Shown here piece by piece: positions 10,861-22,800 of a stretch of 64,000 nt of DNA. Numbering within the stretch: position 1 is the stretch's first letter; each line of letters starts with the position of its first letter. This DNA is from Tubiluchus corallicola (lineage: Eukaryota > Priapulida > Priapulimorpha > Priapulimorphida > Tubiluchidae), in contig JAQGDQ010000162.1 of the NCBI GenBank assembly GCA_030141605.1, forward strand, positions 186,001 to 250,000. The letters run 5' to 3'. The translations under genes were made by a program, and so were the position numbers. A model generated the notes under the pieces. That model was not told where the DNA came from and did not search any database. It was given only the letters and a program-made list of their open reading frames with translations.

Positions 10861-13800
10861 ATGGCTAGTAGTAGCCAAAAGCGCAACAGCTTCCGTTCTG
10901 ATTCTAGGACCACACCCGCCTGCGACACAGTCACTGTGGTTAGCAGTGACGACGAGCCCCGAGATGATTTTCTATTTAAAGAGCAGCAGCATCCTAACAC
11001 GGCACGTACATGTTTATTTATTTATAATACCATTAATACGTGATAATAATTTACTGACATTTCGATGTAAAGTGCTAATGGTGGACAATTTTATCAAATG
11101 CACGGCTAATATCAGTATAACTACGCATTTTCTTGCCTTTTGTTAGTTTTTTTCATTTCACAAGAGCAGTGGCGGCTCTTAGCTAAAATTGAAGGGGTTG
11201 CTGCTTCAGAAAATTTTTGCCATTGTTTTAATACTGTGTAAAACAAAACAAACATATGTAGTTTTAATGTTGTAATTTGTAATTGTAATTTTAAACAAAC
11301 AAACGTACGAAAGTTTATACATAAACTTGATGAAATTCTAAGCAGAAAAATATGTTTGCTTACTAATACTTACTTTGTCCCCAGTGGGAAACAATTGGGG
11401 TTGTGTTAAAAAATGTGGTGTTCTATGCTCAGTTCAAAGCAGGAATCTGGAATTTTCCTATAACGTACTGTCAGGTTTTGCCATTAAATATATCTACAAT
11501 TTGTTTATTATATTAGATAAAGTTTCTAACAATATAATTAAGTGTCCGAGTTGCTTGCATGTATTTTTCATGAATTTTGTATTTTTAACACCAGTTAATA
11601 CAGTCTAGTGTCTGTGTTCTAAATTATGTTTTCATGACTCACTGATTCGCATGGTGGTCCTACTTGTGCAAGTCATGAAAGCCATGTTGTTGGACAATGT
11701 TTCAGAGCCTTCAGAAAATGCATGAAAATGTGCTTGGCATGAAAGGTGACTTGGAATGGAGTTATGTCATGCTTTTCTAATTAATTTCACGTCTTAATTG
11801 TAATATAATATCGGTTGCGCATGCCTAACTTTTTTCAAATTTTTTTCCTATTATATTTTAGGTACTGGCTGGTCTGAACACGTTACGTCGAAGTGGAGCG
11901 TTCTGTGATGTTACTTTGTGTGTTGATGGTCACGAATTTCCATGTCATAGGTAAGCACATTTCTGTTCAGCGTTATGTTTGTGAATGTTCCAATTAAGTT
12001 ATCATCAGCTTTTCTAAAAGTTTGTTTAAGTTGAGTTAAGTTTACTTTTCTATAGTAGACTGTCCATATCTATATGTTCTTGCATGCTTTATAATAGTTA
12101 CAATTCTAACATCACATACCACTAAGATAATAAATTTACATAAATTCATAAAATGTACAAAGTGGGTCCAAAGTACATCAAAAAAATATAACAGTTAAAA
12201 CCATTGAGTTTTCAATTTAGATGAATATACTAAAAAACTTGCATTATGAAGCCAAAAAATCTCTAAGATGCATGCAAACATTTCATGCAAGTAAGTATTC
12301 AATTCACGATATATACAATTAAAACTATGAAATTACAAAGATGATATAAAACATTCTTTAAGAATCGCAACAAGCTTTCAAGAACAAGTGAGTTTTTAAT
12401 TTGGAGTTAAGTGTGTCAAAATTGGTGCACGCTTTTAATTCGTACGGCAGAAGGTTTCAATAATAAGGGCCATGTGCCCTGAATGATCATTTATGAATCA
12501 TAGTGAGTTTGAAAACAGGTGTTTATTCAGGTGCACTTGGGCACCAAGAAGAATCAATTCGATTTATCCATAATACATGGGAAATAACTAATCAGGTAGC
12601 CAATGTCCAGTTTGGTATTATTAAAGCTTCATTTTCGACTTTTTAATAATAGGCAAAATTTAACTAAATGTGTGTGAAATGTCCAAGTGGACACTGCTGA
12701 TAGCTTGACCAAAATCTTTTTTTGGTTTCAGGATAGTACTGGCTTCTTTCAGTCCGTACTTCCATGCAATGTTTTCTGGAGAGCTGGCGGAGAGCAGACA
12801 AGACAAAGTCACCATCAATGGCTTGGAAGCGGCCATGATAGAACTTCTCATTCAGTATGCCTACACATCAGAAGTTCACTTGACCAAGATGAATGTACAG
12901 TCACTGCTTTCCGCAGCTAACCTGTTAGAAGTGTTACCGGTCCGTAACGCCTGCTGTACATTCATGGAAAAAAACATGGACGAATCTAACTGTATCGGAA
13001 TCCATTGCTTTGCCGAGGTGCACGCTTGTTCAAGATTGCAGCTCAAAGCAAAAACGTTTATCCTGTGTCATTTTGTCACTGTAGCTCAGCATGAGGAGTT
13101 CCTCAGCCTTAGCAAAACGAAGCTGATCGAATTCATTAAAGACGATGAACTGTGTGTAGAGAGGGAAGAAGATGTATTCGATCTTGTCCACAAGTGGTTA
13201 CTGCACAGTCCAGAAGAGCGAAAGACGGAATTTTGCAAGGTCCTCGAGCACGTGCGCTTGCCATTGTGTAGTCCGTATTTCTTGCATGATTGCGTAAAAC
13301 AGTCGGAAGTGGTCATGACTTCCGCGGAGTGCCAACTGTTGCTGGAAGAAGCGATGAAGTATCACCTGCTTCCGGACCGACGGCACCACATGTGTTCTAC
13401 AAGAACACGACATCGTAAAAACTCAGGTGAGTGATAACTAGCATCCCTATTTCAGAGCTAAAGGTAAGCACAGGACCATTTTTCACGTCTTACCTCATTT
13501 TGAAGTACTCTGAAAGTATTCATTTAACACCAGTCACTTATCAAAATGCCATAGTGTTTCTGAAAATTAAATAATGGGTTGTAAAATTTAATTTCCAGTT
13601 TGCCAAGCCAGTTAGTGATGACATGAAAACTGAACGCAACTTTCCACAGCACATTCATTCCTCGAGCATGTTGTACGTGTTTGCAAAAACGAAAATTGAA
13701 ATGCAGTGCTACTGTACAATATTCAGTGTGAATTTTGCAGAACTTCACAAATCTTCAGTATAAAAATTTAAATTTGAAGTTAATGGTAATGCGTGAGATC

Positions 13801-16800
13801 TTAAACGTGTGCACTACGTTACAAGTGCACCGAGGGGTACAGTGCCTGTTTTTTGTGCAATGCGCAACTATTTAGTGAATGCATGTAACAGCAAAGAATT
13901 AAATATGTGGATACAAAATCAGATATCTGTTTTAATATTTCTTTCACGTGTATATGAATCATTCTTAAAAAACAATATTCCCTTTCAATATTTATAGGCT
14001 AGACTTTTTTGAGTCATGGTTTAAGGCTGGGTCCTGTTCTCCCTTGTAGTTTGTTGAGATTTTGTGCATGTAAAATCTTTAATCTTTATTCCAAGGAAAT
14101 TTGTTGTTAACTTAAAATAATTTATTTGTTTTACAGTGTATTAATTCAGGGGAAATTTTGCAAACAGATTTGTTGGATAGATAATTATAGTATTTTAACT
14201 GGGAAAATCAGAGTGAGCAGTTATTTAAGACCACTATTTGTACTTATCTATTAGTCAAGAAGAATTTTCAATATTTTTGCTTCACTGTGCACTCTGTGAT
14301 GTAAAGAAAACACAATCATGTGAGAAACGCTTGTTTTTACGTGATTTTTGTTGTTTAAGGTTATCACGAAGTTGTGATACTGGTCGGTGGTGAAGATGAC
14401 AAGGTAGTTCTTCGAAGCGTGGAAAGCTTTGATCCGGTGTCTCATCAGTGGAAGACTCTCACTTGCCTGCCATTTGCAGTTAGCAAGCACGGACTTGTTG
14501 TCACAGGTAGGGAAGCCCAGAATTGTCCAAAACCAGTTGACTTTTATTTTGGGGTATGCTAGTTTTATATCAAATGGGAACAAATTTTATTGCTTGAAGT
14601 AAGTAAGTAAGTTTATTAGTTTATCACCATTTTTAGCATAGCAAAATACATAACTAAGAGATTTATAAATCTATACAACATACAATATTATTACAAAGTG
14701 CAAAAGTAATTATTGATTAGTGTTGAAAGGGTGGCGAAAGAACTATAAGTTATCGAGGTCAGCCACCCTCTCAGAATTGTTACTAATATAATTAATTAGT
14801 TAATGCACATGTACAGGGTAATTAAAAATTATCAGATTTTGCATTTTACATCAGAAAATTGAACGTTATACGAATGTGTTAGTTTATAATAAAATAATGT
14901 TCAATAATGGGAAAGAAGAGACACACGTGACTATCTTTAAATAATAATTTAACCATTACGTATTTAAAATTAATGTTATGAGGACCTAGAGCCAAAGGAA
15001 GAAAAAAATTAATTTTCCAGAAAAAAATTTATTTTCCAATGAGAACGTTCGTGTGACTTGATGCACTAACATCAAAAATAACAATCCTCTCGGTCATCTA
15101 GATCAAGCAGCACTTTTACTTGTTTGAAATTATATTATAGGTGGTAATTACATATACCTGGCTGGTGGAGAGTTTCCGGACGGTTCTGCCAGCAAGAGTG
15201 TTTGGCGGTACGATCCTTGCTTGGATATTTGGCAAGAAATGTGTGAAATGAATGTACCTCGTTCAGAGCTGGGTATGTTAGTCTAGTTTGCAAGTCTTTT
15301 TTCATCATGTGATCATTAGGTAGTGATGTAGTTGCAAAGTCGTAATGATTTTTGGCGCTGGATATCAGCGCTTAAGATAACATGCAATGCGCAGATGTGA
15401 TTATCACACATCAGCTGTATAAGTTGTGGCAACTGAGCCTATTTTTTGCCGAGTCAAAATTATAGCTGATGTGACTGACGAGAAAACCCCATTTTTCTTT
15501 TTCCTATGTGTTTCTACATGTGTGTATGTGTGTGCGTGTGCGCATGCGTGCGTGTGCTTCATGCACAAGATGAGCAAAAACTTGATACCTACCTTGAGAG
15601 TCATGTTTCGTCAATCAGTCTAAATTGATATAGTGAATAATGCTTGTTTTTATTTCTCTTTTCGATCATTGCTGGCATTTATTGAGTTTTGACTTCGTAA
15701 ATATTGAACGTACAATGTCAGATACCAGGCAGCTACATCATAATTAGCAGCCTGTTATCTGGTGCATGTCAAACTGTTACAAAGCATTTTGGATTATTCA
15801 AACGGGGGATAGTTCAAACAGATAAGTGTGCCTGAAGAAATTCAAGTTCTGGCATGTTTGTCTGTACTTTTCATTTGAATTTTTGCAGGACTGGCTGTTC
15901 TGGACGGATACATCTATGCAGTGGGTGGATGGGAAGGGTCTCGGCGACTTGGTAGTGTGGAATGTTATGATGTTCGTGCAAACAAGTGGCATTTTATTTC
16001 ACCAATGAAAATGGCCGTTACAAGTCCTGCAGTCGTTACCCACAATTCCATTCTTTACGTGACAGGTACAGTATTTTATCTATTTTTAAAGGTCTTCCAG
16101 CTTCTGTTAGTTCAATATTATTTCTAGCAGATGGCGATATTAACAAGTGAATGCTGTAGCCAATTATGTGTAACGCGGTGACACCAACTGGCAAAAAAAT
16201 TTGAAACAATATGAATTTTTTTAATTTTGAATGCAAGTTTATACTTTCTATTATATTTTTGCACGTAGGTGGCGCTGTTTTGGAGGATGGCGATGGGATC
16301 GAACTAGTGCAGTCGTACAATCCCAGGACAGACACATGGACGGAGCTGCCACCTATGTTGATTGCACGCTCTGGCTCGGCTGCTTGCATCCTCGATAATC
16401 TAATCTATATTATTGGTAATGTGTTTTAGAAATTAAATTATGTACGTTTTTTACTAATATTCATATACATAATCATGACATTCAGTATAGCGTACAAAAA
16501 AATTATGTAAGCTGGTATATGCTGGGCAGTGTGAATGCCGTGAAGGCAAGGTCTGTGAAAGTACGCGTTGCGAAATTTGTACAGTTTGCATAGAAGTTCC
16601 GTTATTCTAATGTGTATAACTATGTTTATCTAGAAGTTAGTCATTCGATGAATTGTGATCATATTTAAAGTGCTTACATTGCCTTAAGCTATATGATTAC
16701 ACCTTAAAATGTAGATATGCATGTAAACCTGACAGCGTGTAGTAGGCTTATAAGTTAAAAAAGATTCTGAAGCACCTGGCAGGATAAATGTTAATATTGC

Positions 16801-18318
16801 ACGGAAACCGGATGATGCCATTGTTCATCTAAAATAAGCGCGCCCAAGCGTAATGTAATCACGACTTTAATTTCATTTTACTAATTACGCTAGATGCTTA
16901 TCACAATTTTGTTGCTGAAACTTTCTAATATAATTCCCAAATATTAAAATAAGGTCAGCTTCCTGAGAGACTAGCTTTTGCTTTAATAGGAGCATTTTAT
17001 TTATAACCTTGGTAAGAATATATTATTTGAATAACATGTTTTGTGGGAAAATATTTGACTGTTGAGCCTAGAAGACATAGAAGAGTTCCATGGCTAATTT
17101 AGATAGATGGTTACTTTATTTATATGACTGGAAAAATCCCAGCATAAATGGGTTTGAACCTAAAACCTCTGGATCGGCACCTTCTAGACATTGAGACAAA
17201 TTGCTGTTTGTTAAGTTAGCTTTAATGCCATTGTTTTTTTTTTGGTTTGCTCAGTGTCAAGAATAAAATTTCATAAACTGAATCTGGAACCCTATTCTGG
17301 TGTACGGAGCAACTAAACACTAATTTGGTTAAGGTGTAATGTTTGTGTAACATTTGATTTAATTTACAGGTGGCTGGCATGCTTCCACTGAAAATACCAG
17401 CAAAGTGGAGTGCTTTAATCCAGTTACTAAAGAGTGGAGTCCCCGGGCATCCATGAACGAGAAACGATATCGACCAGGAGGCGCTGTAGTAGACGGAAAG
17501 ATCTATGTATGCGGGGGTGAGGAAGGCTGGGACAAGTGAGTAGTTATAATTGTGGTTGTGTAATTGCTTATATTGGTCAGGATATCTAAGAGCAAAGTTG
17601 TGTACAGTCAAACTTTGTTATAATGTCCCCCTTTATAATACTAACTTCTCTTAGTGCCAACTTTTTGGCAAGACAAAATGCCTATATTTGCATAGACATG
17701 TAAGTATTAATGTCACCTCACAATAATATATCTCATTATAATGTCAAAGTCGCTTACCACCATCTTTTTCTACAGTCCCAAAGTGGCAGTATAAAGAGGT
17801 TCAACTGTATTTCTAAAAAATGATTCATCCTGAACTGATACAAATGTTGTAGAAATGTGATCGTCTGTTTTGTCATTAACTGGAAATTTGAAGATGCTTG
17901 ATAATGAAGAACCAGCAACATTGATAATTATTATTGTACAACATTGTAATAATAAACTAAAGGCATCATCATTGTCATTGTCATCATCATCATATCTGAC
18001 ACCTCCAAAAGGACCAATTCGTTGGTATTTGCAGACATTTTTATTCGATGGAAAATCAGGTGTTTCTTTTAATTTTTTTGTAGCATCAGCCATGTTAATT
18101 AGAGGGTTAAATAATACTTCGTTAAAAGTTTATTCATGTGCCATCGTTTAGTGTATGTTTTTGTTCATAGGTACCACGACACCATAGAACAGTACGATCC
18201 AGCAACAGATAGGTGGATCGTTATCGGTGAAATGCCGACAAGTCGGAGTTGGCTGAGTTGTGTTCCACTGATGATGTTCAAAGATGAGCCGGCAAGTCAC
18301 AAGTCTCATCGTGAGTAA
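10861..18318 (+). CDS. BTB-BACK-Kelch protein (KLHL24/KLHL6/KLHL35 type)
   Basis: Kelch-like proteins are substrate receptors of CUL3 ubiquitin ligases. Exons: 10861-11001, 11862-11950, 12732-13426, 14360-14506, 15141-15272, 15889-16065, 16269-16415, 17370-17535, 18171-18318. They sum to 1842 bases, 613 residues, the usual KLHL length. The order is an acidic/serine N-tail (about residues 1-45), BTB (FCDVTLCVDGHEFPCHRIVL, YFHAMFSGELAE), BACK (residues about 170-280, including FAEVHACSRL, VRLPLCSPYFL), then six Kelch blades, each with a GG-x-Y/W pattern (VGGEDD, LAGGEF, AVGGWEG, VTGGAV, IIGGWH, VCGGEEG). The link RTRHRKNSGYHEVVILVGG closely follows KLHL24. Introns 4 to 7 all cut a Gly codon in phase 1 at Kelch blade starts. 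The start is the first ATG of the frame. AATAAA at 19161-19166 marks the likely 3' end. Exon 1 needs a GC donor (see findings). Paralogue identity within the clade is not settled. Confidence 0.9.
12049..12200 (+). repeat. Dispersed repeat, KLHL intron 2 copy (pair of 50318-50465)
   Basis: The stretch with ATACCACTAA, ATAATAAATT and CATAAAATGTACAAAGTGGG matches 50318-50465 in the same orientation (ATACCACTAA, ATAATAAATT, TAAAATGTATAAAGTGGG). Both also share an upstream TCTATAG and ACTCTCCATA/ACTGTCCATA segment. The class is unknown; the similarity may continue at 12380-12560. Confidence 0.5.
13505..14060 (+). repeat. Dispersed repeat family R1, copy a
   Basis: One of four related, non-coding blocks of about 600 bp. 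Shared landmarks are a GCAAAAA(C/T)GAAAATTGAA segment, TTCAGTGTG, ACAGTGCCTGTTTTTTGTG/ACAGCACCAGTTTTTTGTG, GAATGCATGTAACAGC and a terminal GGCTGGGTCCTG. This copy lies in KLHL intron 3. The other copies are 51655-52090 (-), 53584-54205 (+) and 59932-60856 (-). No terminal inverted repeat or frame was seen. Confidence 0.6.
14600..14800 (-). mobile_element. LINE 3' end, antisense in KLHL intron 4
   Basis: Read on the minus strand, it has GGGTGGCTGACCTCG, CGCCACCCTTTC, an AT-rich UTR and a terminal AATAAACTTACTTACTTACT-type microsatellite tail (plus 14598-14615). This is the typical 3' end of a 5'-truncated LINE, probably related to the fragment at 9520-9665. There is no coding sequence. Confidence 0.5.
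15520..15560. repeat. TG/CG dinucleotide microsatellite
   Basis: Short GTGTGTATGTGTGTGCGTG-like run in KLHL intron 5. It explains the open frames on both strands at that place. Confidence 0.7.
17100..17215 (-). mobile_element. Possible tRNA-derived SINE relic
   Basis: The minus strand contains GGTTCAAACCC, a good match to the RNA polymerase III B box, with a tRNA-like body upstream (CTCAATGTCTAGAAGGTGCC). An AT-rich tail with AATAAAGTAA follows. The A box is poor, so this is either a decayed SINE or a tRNA-like chance match in KLHL intron 7. Confidence 0.35.
17605..17807. mobile_element. pogo/Tigger-like MITE in KLHL intron 8
   Basis: A 203-bp element flanked by TA on both sides (17603-17604 and 17808-17809). 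The left end is CAGTCAAACTTTGTTATAATG; the right end, on the other strand, is CAGTTGAACCTCTTTATACTG. The CAGT start, TA target and TTATAATG-type interior fit non-autonomous Tc1/mariner-pogo (Tigger) elements. There is no transposase. Confidence 0.75.
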
Positions 18319-18419
18319 TTATGGCTCTTTCCCACGAGTGCTTGTGCCATTTAGCAAGTCCTAATGAGTTTCCGGTGAAAAAATGGAAAATCCACAATCC
18401 ACATGCTTTTCAGGATGTA

Positions 18420-18603
18420 CAGTCAAACCTGTTTATACTGCTTACCTTGGGACTGCAAAACAGTAGGGGTTATAGTGAATTTGGCATTATAACAACATAT
18501 GTCTAGGCAAATATAAATATTTTGTTTTACTAAAGATTTGGGAATTCAGCAAGGTTTGCACCACAAGGGGAGGGGGGTGGGGTGTTGTAACGATGTTTGA
18601 CTG
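18420..18603. mobile_element. pogo/Tigger-like MITE in the KLHL 3' UTR
   Basis: A 184-bp element flanked by TA at 18418-18419 and 18604-18605. The ends are CAGTCAAACCTGTTTATACTG and, on the opposite strand, CAGTCAAACATCGTTACAAC. It starts only 102 bp after the KLHL stop codon and so should be part of the mature 3' UTR if the 19161 polyadenylation signal is used. Confidence 0.75.
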
Positions 18604-18900
18604 TACTCCAAGCTTGCAACTTCAAGTTGTCACTGTTAATTGTTGTGCAATCCCATGACCCTACTGTCAACTGTTTCCCATTCTCTAAAGCAGTTATTGT
18701 ATCTGATAACAATTAGAAGCTGTTCCTTGAATTAGCATTAAACCATTTTAACTTTCACACCGACTGTTTCGCTCATAGACACTTGTCGATTACTTTAATG
18801 ATTGGTGACATTTTCACTGGCTCTTGATGCAAATCCTGGAAACCTATAATCGGAGGACCAAGCTCTTCACTGTTGCCAAAGAAAAAGTTCTTTCTTGTTT

Positions 18901-19064
18901 AAAGCACCAATGTGTTTGTTTTTTGTGTGTCGGTTGTAATGTTGTTTAATTGATAAAGCACCAATGTGTTTATTTTTTGTGTGTTGGTTGTAATGTTATT
19001 TAATTGATAAAGCACCAATGTGTTTATTTTTTGTGTGTTGGTTGTAATGTTATTTACTTGATAA
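18901..19064 (+). repeat. 54-bp tandem repeat, three copies, in KLHL 3' UTR
   Basis: Three head-to-tail copies start at 18901, 18955 and 19009, each beginning AAAGCACCAATGTGTTT and containing GGTTGTAATGTT. Copies 2 and 3 are nearly identical; copy 1 differs at a few bases (GTCGG instead of GTTGG). The array ends about 100 bp before the polyadenylation signal. Confidence 0.9.
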
Positions 19065-19160
19065 TCATTGTTTAAACATTAATTTGTAATGCACTTGTTA
19101 ATTTTAATATGGCATTACGTTCTTAAATGTGATCTCATTGTTTTGCTGTTGGTTTTGTAT

Positions 19161-19166
19161 AATAAA
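19161..19166 (+). terminator. KLHL polyadenylation signal
   Basis: AATAAA followed at a short distance by GT-rich sequence (TTTATGGTTGC, TTGTGTATATTT). It is the first canonical hexamer after the KLHL stop codon at 18318 and would give a 3' UTR of about 0.85 kb. Confidence 0.6.
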
Positions 19167-19236
19167 GTATTTATGGTTGCATTTGCTGATACGTTGTGTA
19201 TATTTCTCTACTTTACCGTACCATTTTACAATAACG

Positions 19237-19242
19237 TTTATT
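19237..19242 (-). terminator. Candidate UTP6 polyadenylation signal
   Basis: TTTATT on the plus strand, AATAAA on the minus strand, about 610 bp after the UTP6 stop. I found no closer canonical hexamer. If used, the two converging transcripts would end about 70 bp apart. Confidence 0.35.
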
Positions 19243-19852
19243 TGATCTTGGACAAAGCACAGCATTGAAGTTAGCCTAGCCTATTCATAATTGGGATAAA
19301 ACAGTTGTCAAATTTTTGATAACCAAAACGCCGAAGTAGCATCACAAATTAATGGAGCAGCTCGGCCAGAACTGGTATTACAGTGAAAGAAGGTTTAGTG
19401 TTGCTTTATGTCAAACTGTCATTCCATAAGCATTATGTGACAGTATGCTCTACAAAAAACAAAGGCATTGATTTGAGTCATTTTCGTGTTTTTCCAACGA
19501 AAAATTACGCAACACTCGTGCTTTACCGTATGCAAACGCTGATTTGAATAGTTTTTGTGTTTTCGGTTTGTCTAGCACAAAATGAAACTATGTATTGATG
19601 TCATGTAATTTTTATGGTCAATAAGGATTCAAGGTCAATCAACGAATTTTTAAATTAATGATGCAAAATGATATTAAACTACAAAAATAAAAAAACACCA
19701 ATGTTGGGCAATGATCTTAATGCCACGTACAAATATCTAATAAACACTAACTACGTACTCAATTTAGAAAAATTAACGTATTAGTAATTATTAATTAGGA
19801 AAATTAAGTATAATGACTGAGTCAAAAAAATATTTTGAATTTTACAATGATA

Positions 19853-22800
19853 TCATAATTGGTCTGACGAGACGCTCTCAGTCTGCAGCAAAACGTATTG
19901 ACTGATAAACTCATCAACTAGATCAGATCGCAATTGTTTCTTCGCTCTCCAGTGCAACTTCCCGCATCCCAATGGATTCCCGTCTGGATGAGTCATCTCC
20001 ATCTTGATGTAGTCGATCCAAATATCTAAAAAAATTATGTGCACCACTTAGAACATGGTTAAAACATGGTAAGTTTAATAAATATAAATAATAATTTAAT
20101 AAAGCATTAAAAGAAATTATTCAGAATTTGTGATGTTTTAATATAAGCTGCATGAAAATGGCTGCTTGTGAGCATCCAGTGTAAGAATTGTTACGAATAT
20201 TTTGCTGATGAATCTGTCGGAAGAGGAGATGTCTGTTACGATTCTTTTTGAAGCAAATGAGTGTTTAACTAGTGAAGAAATAATTTCTCAGTATTAAAGA
20301 ATTTAATAGGTACAAATTGGGTTTATAATGGGTAGTTTCGGATCTAGGAATGTCCCAGGTAATATTTGTAGAAGCAGCAGCAAAAATCGAAACAGGTGCG
20401 TCAATCAAACCGTTACAGGAATCACTAATGAGAGGTGAGCATCGTAAAAAAGTAGTGATCAAAAAAACTTAATGTGGTGCAGGCCTTTAATGAGCAACGG
20501 ATTTATCATCATAATCATAACATAACAGCAGTTTTGTGATTACTGTAGAGCAGGGGTGTCCAACCTTTTTGAACTGAGGGCCAAGTGTACAACCTTCAAA
20601 GTAGTCGCGGGCCGGATTAGCAATTTCACAACCACAAAAAGACAATGAAGCACAAAATACATTTTATGTTACATTTAAGCTAGAAGAGACAGTCTTGTAA
20701 GTTTATGCTTTTGAACAGTTTAATGTGAAATCTGGCACTGCTTTTGTTTGTTAATGACTGTGACCTTCATGGATTGTTGACGACCGGCAAATCTGATAGT
20801 TGAGTTACAAGTGCAGCTGTCTATTAAATTTTGACAAAATAAGAGAAACTTCGCGGGCCGGATAGAAACGCATGGCGGGCCGGATTCTGGCCCGCGGGCC
20901 GTATGTTGGACACTCCTGCTGTAGAGTATTGTACAATGGTTAAAACTTTTTCACATCTTTGGTTACAGCAGTGTATTTATTTATCATTCTTTATTTTAAT
21001 AAACAGCATTCTGGGATTACCACTAAAACATCTGCTCCCTTTTTAAATTATGATCTGGCAGAAAAACACGACAATTACCATCATCATCGTCACACTGTTG
21101 TAGTTGTTTTTGTCGTCATTATCATCACCATTATCAATATTACTGTCAGATACAGAAAAAAGTTTTTACGACCATCTTCATTTGTAAAGATGGTAATGAA
21201 TGGCCATCTTCATTTGCAAAGATGGTAATGCACGAGCATTTTCATTTGCAAACACACCGCCCTATAAACGAAGTTCCAGCACTATCTACTCACCTGTATT
21301 CGTCTCTCCAAATTCTGCCACTGCTGCTTCGTATACCTTGCGGAGTCGCTTGATGGATGGTTTAGGTAACGAGTTTTCGATGAAGATGTACTTTTGAAAG
21401 AAGCCACATGAAAGGGGACGCTGATTACATAACCTATAACAAAGTTATACAAAAACCAAATCTAAAAACTATTTATTTATTTAACAAGTTCTACACAAAC
21501 ACTATAATTAATCCATTATTACTCTGTTCTGAAGACTGATAGTGTTTAGCTAAGAAACCAAGAAATCCAAGCATTTATTCAAATAACAACGTAATACGGG
21601 TGCACACCTTTTGTATACACTTCTGACTTTTTGAATGTTGTTTTCAAATTGCTGAGCTGCCCACTGCAGATAGGATTCTTTCATTGGTACGGCAACTTCA
21701 GGGGCACCTACATTGCAGCCAGAGGTGAACAAGTTCTCGATAGCAAACTGCAAGTCATCTGTTGAGCCACATCCGCCGCCAGCGCACAAAGTCCATTCCA
21801 TTTGCAGCCACCAGAGAGGCAAAGAATTCTTAAAAGACATTTTAGTGTGTTACAAGCCAGACAAATAAAAAGCTGGACAATACCACCAGTTAATTCTGTT
21901 TCTCCCATGCTGGATTCAGATCTCAAGAGGTCGTAAGCACTGTAAAGGTTATGGTATCCCGTATATGTGTAATTCAGTTTAAAAACAATACTAAACTGTA
22001 AAATGAACTTTTATCTTTCTAAATGAACCAAAAAACTTGCAGTAACATTTATTTACAGTAAGTGCTAGCTCATCAGCTTTATACTGCAAAAAAAGTGAAA
22101 TTAGACTAAAAATACAGAGACCACTGTAAATCTTATAAAGGGACAGCTATTCAGCATATCTATATGCAAACTGAACACCAATAAACATAGAGCAGCTTGT
22201 TATAAAAAATCAGCATTGTATATACAGTCAACCTCGGATATAAGGAACACCTTGGGACCAGAAAAAACCATCCCTTATATCCGATGTCCCTTATAGCCGA
22301 AGTTGAGTCAGACCTGTATTTTTCTGTACTTTTACCCATATATTTATGGATTATTGCTACACATTCAGTGCAAACGGTTAGTAGGAAGCTCCTTCAGTGA
22401 TGTATGTGACCCTGGAAATCGAGCTGTTCGAAGGCCGAGTTTGCGAAAGATTGAAGTTGAAAATCAAGCAATTTCACAAACCAAGATGACAGGGTCCCTT
22501 ATATGCGAGGTAATTTACTTGAGTTTCTATTACCCGGGTTGTCCCTTATAACCGAAAGTCCCTTATATACGAAGATTTTTACATAGGAAAAACGTTACGA
22601 AAAATCGGGACCGGTGTTGGTTGTCCCTTATAAGTGAGTGTCCCTTTGAAGTGATTACCGAGGTTGACTGTAGTGAACAGACCTGATCCTAGCAAACAGG
22701 CTGCTCAGTAGCCAGAAGGCCGTCATATTGTAAACAAACAAAGAAACTGCCACACACATTCCTGGTATATTTGACTATGTGGAGTCCCTTTTCGCTCGAG

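Noticed and set aside
11160-11215. CAGTGGCGGCTCTTAG, resembling a hAT left end (also CAGTGGCGTAGCGAG at 30756 and CAGTGACGGCTTGTG at 54383).
   Set aside because: No matching right end or 8-bp duplication was found for any of the three, so I do not call elements.
15404-15623. Open frames on both strands around a TG/CG microsatellite.
   Set aside because: They are produced by the dinucleotide repeat within KLHL intron 5.
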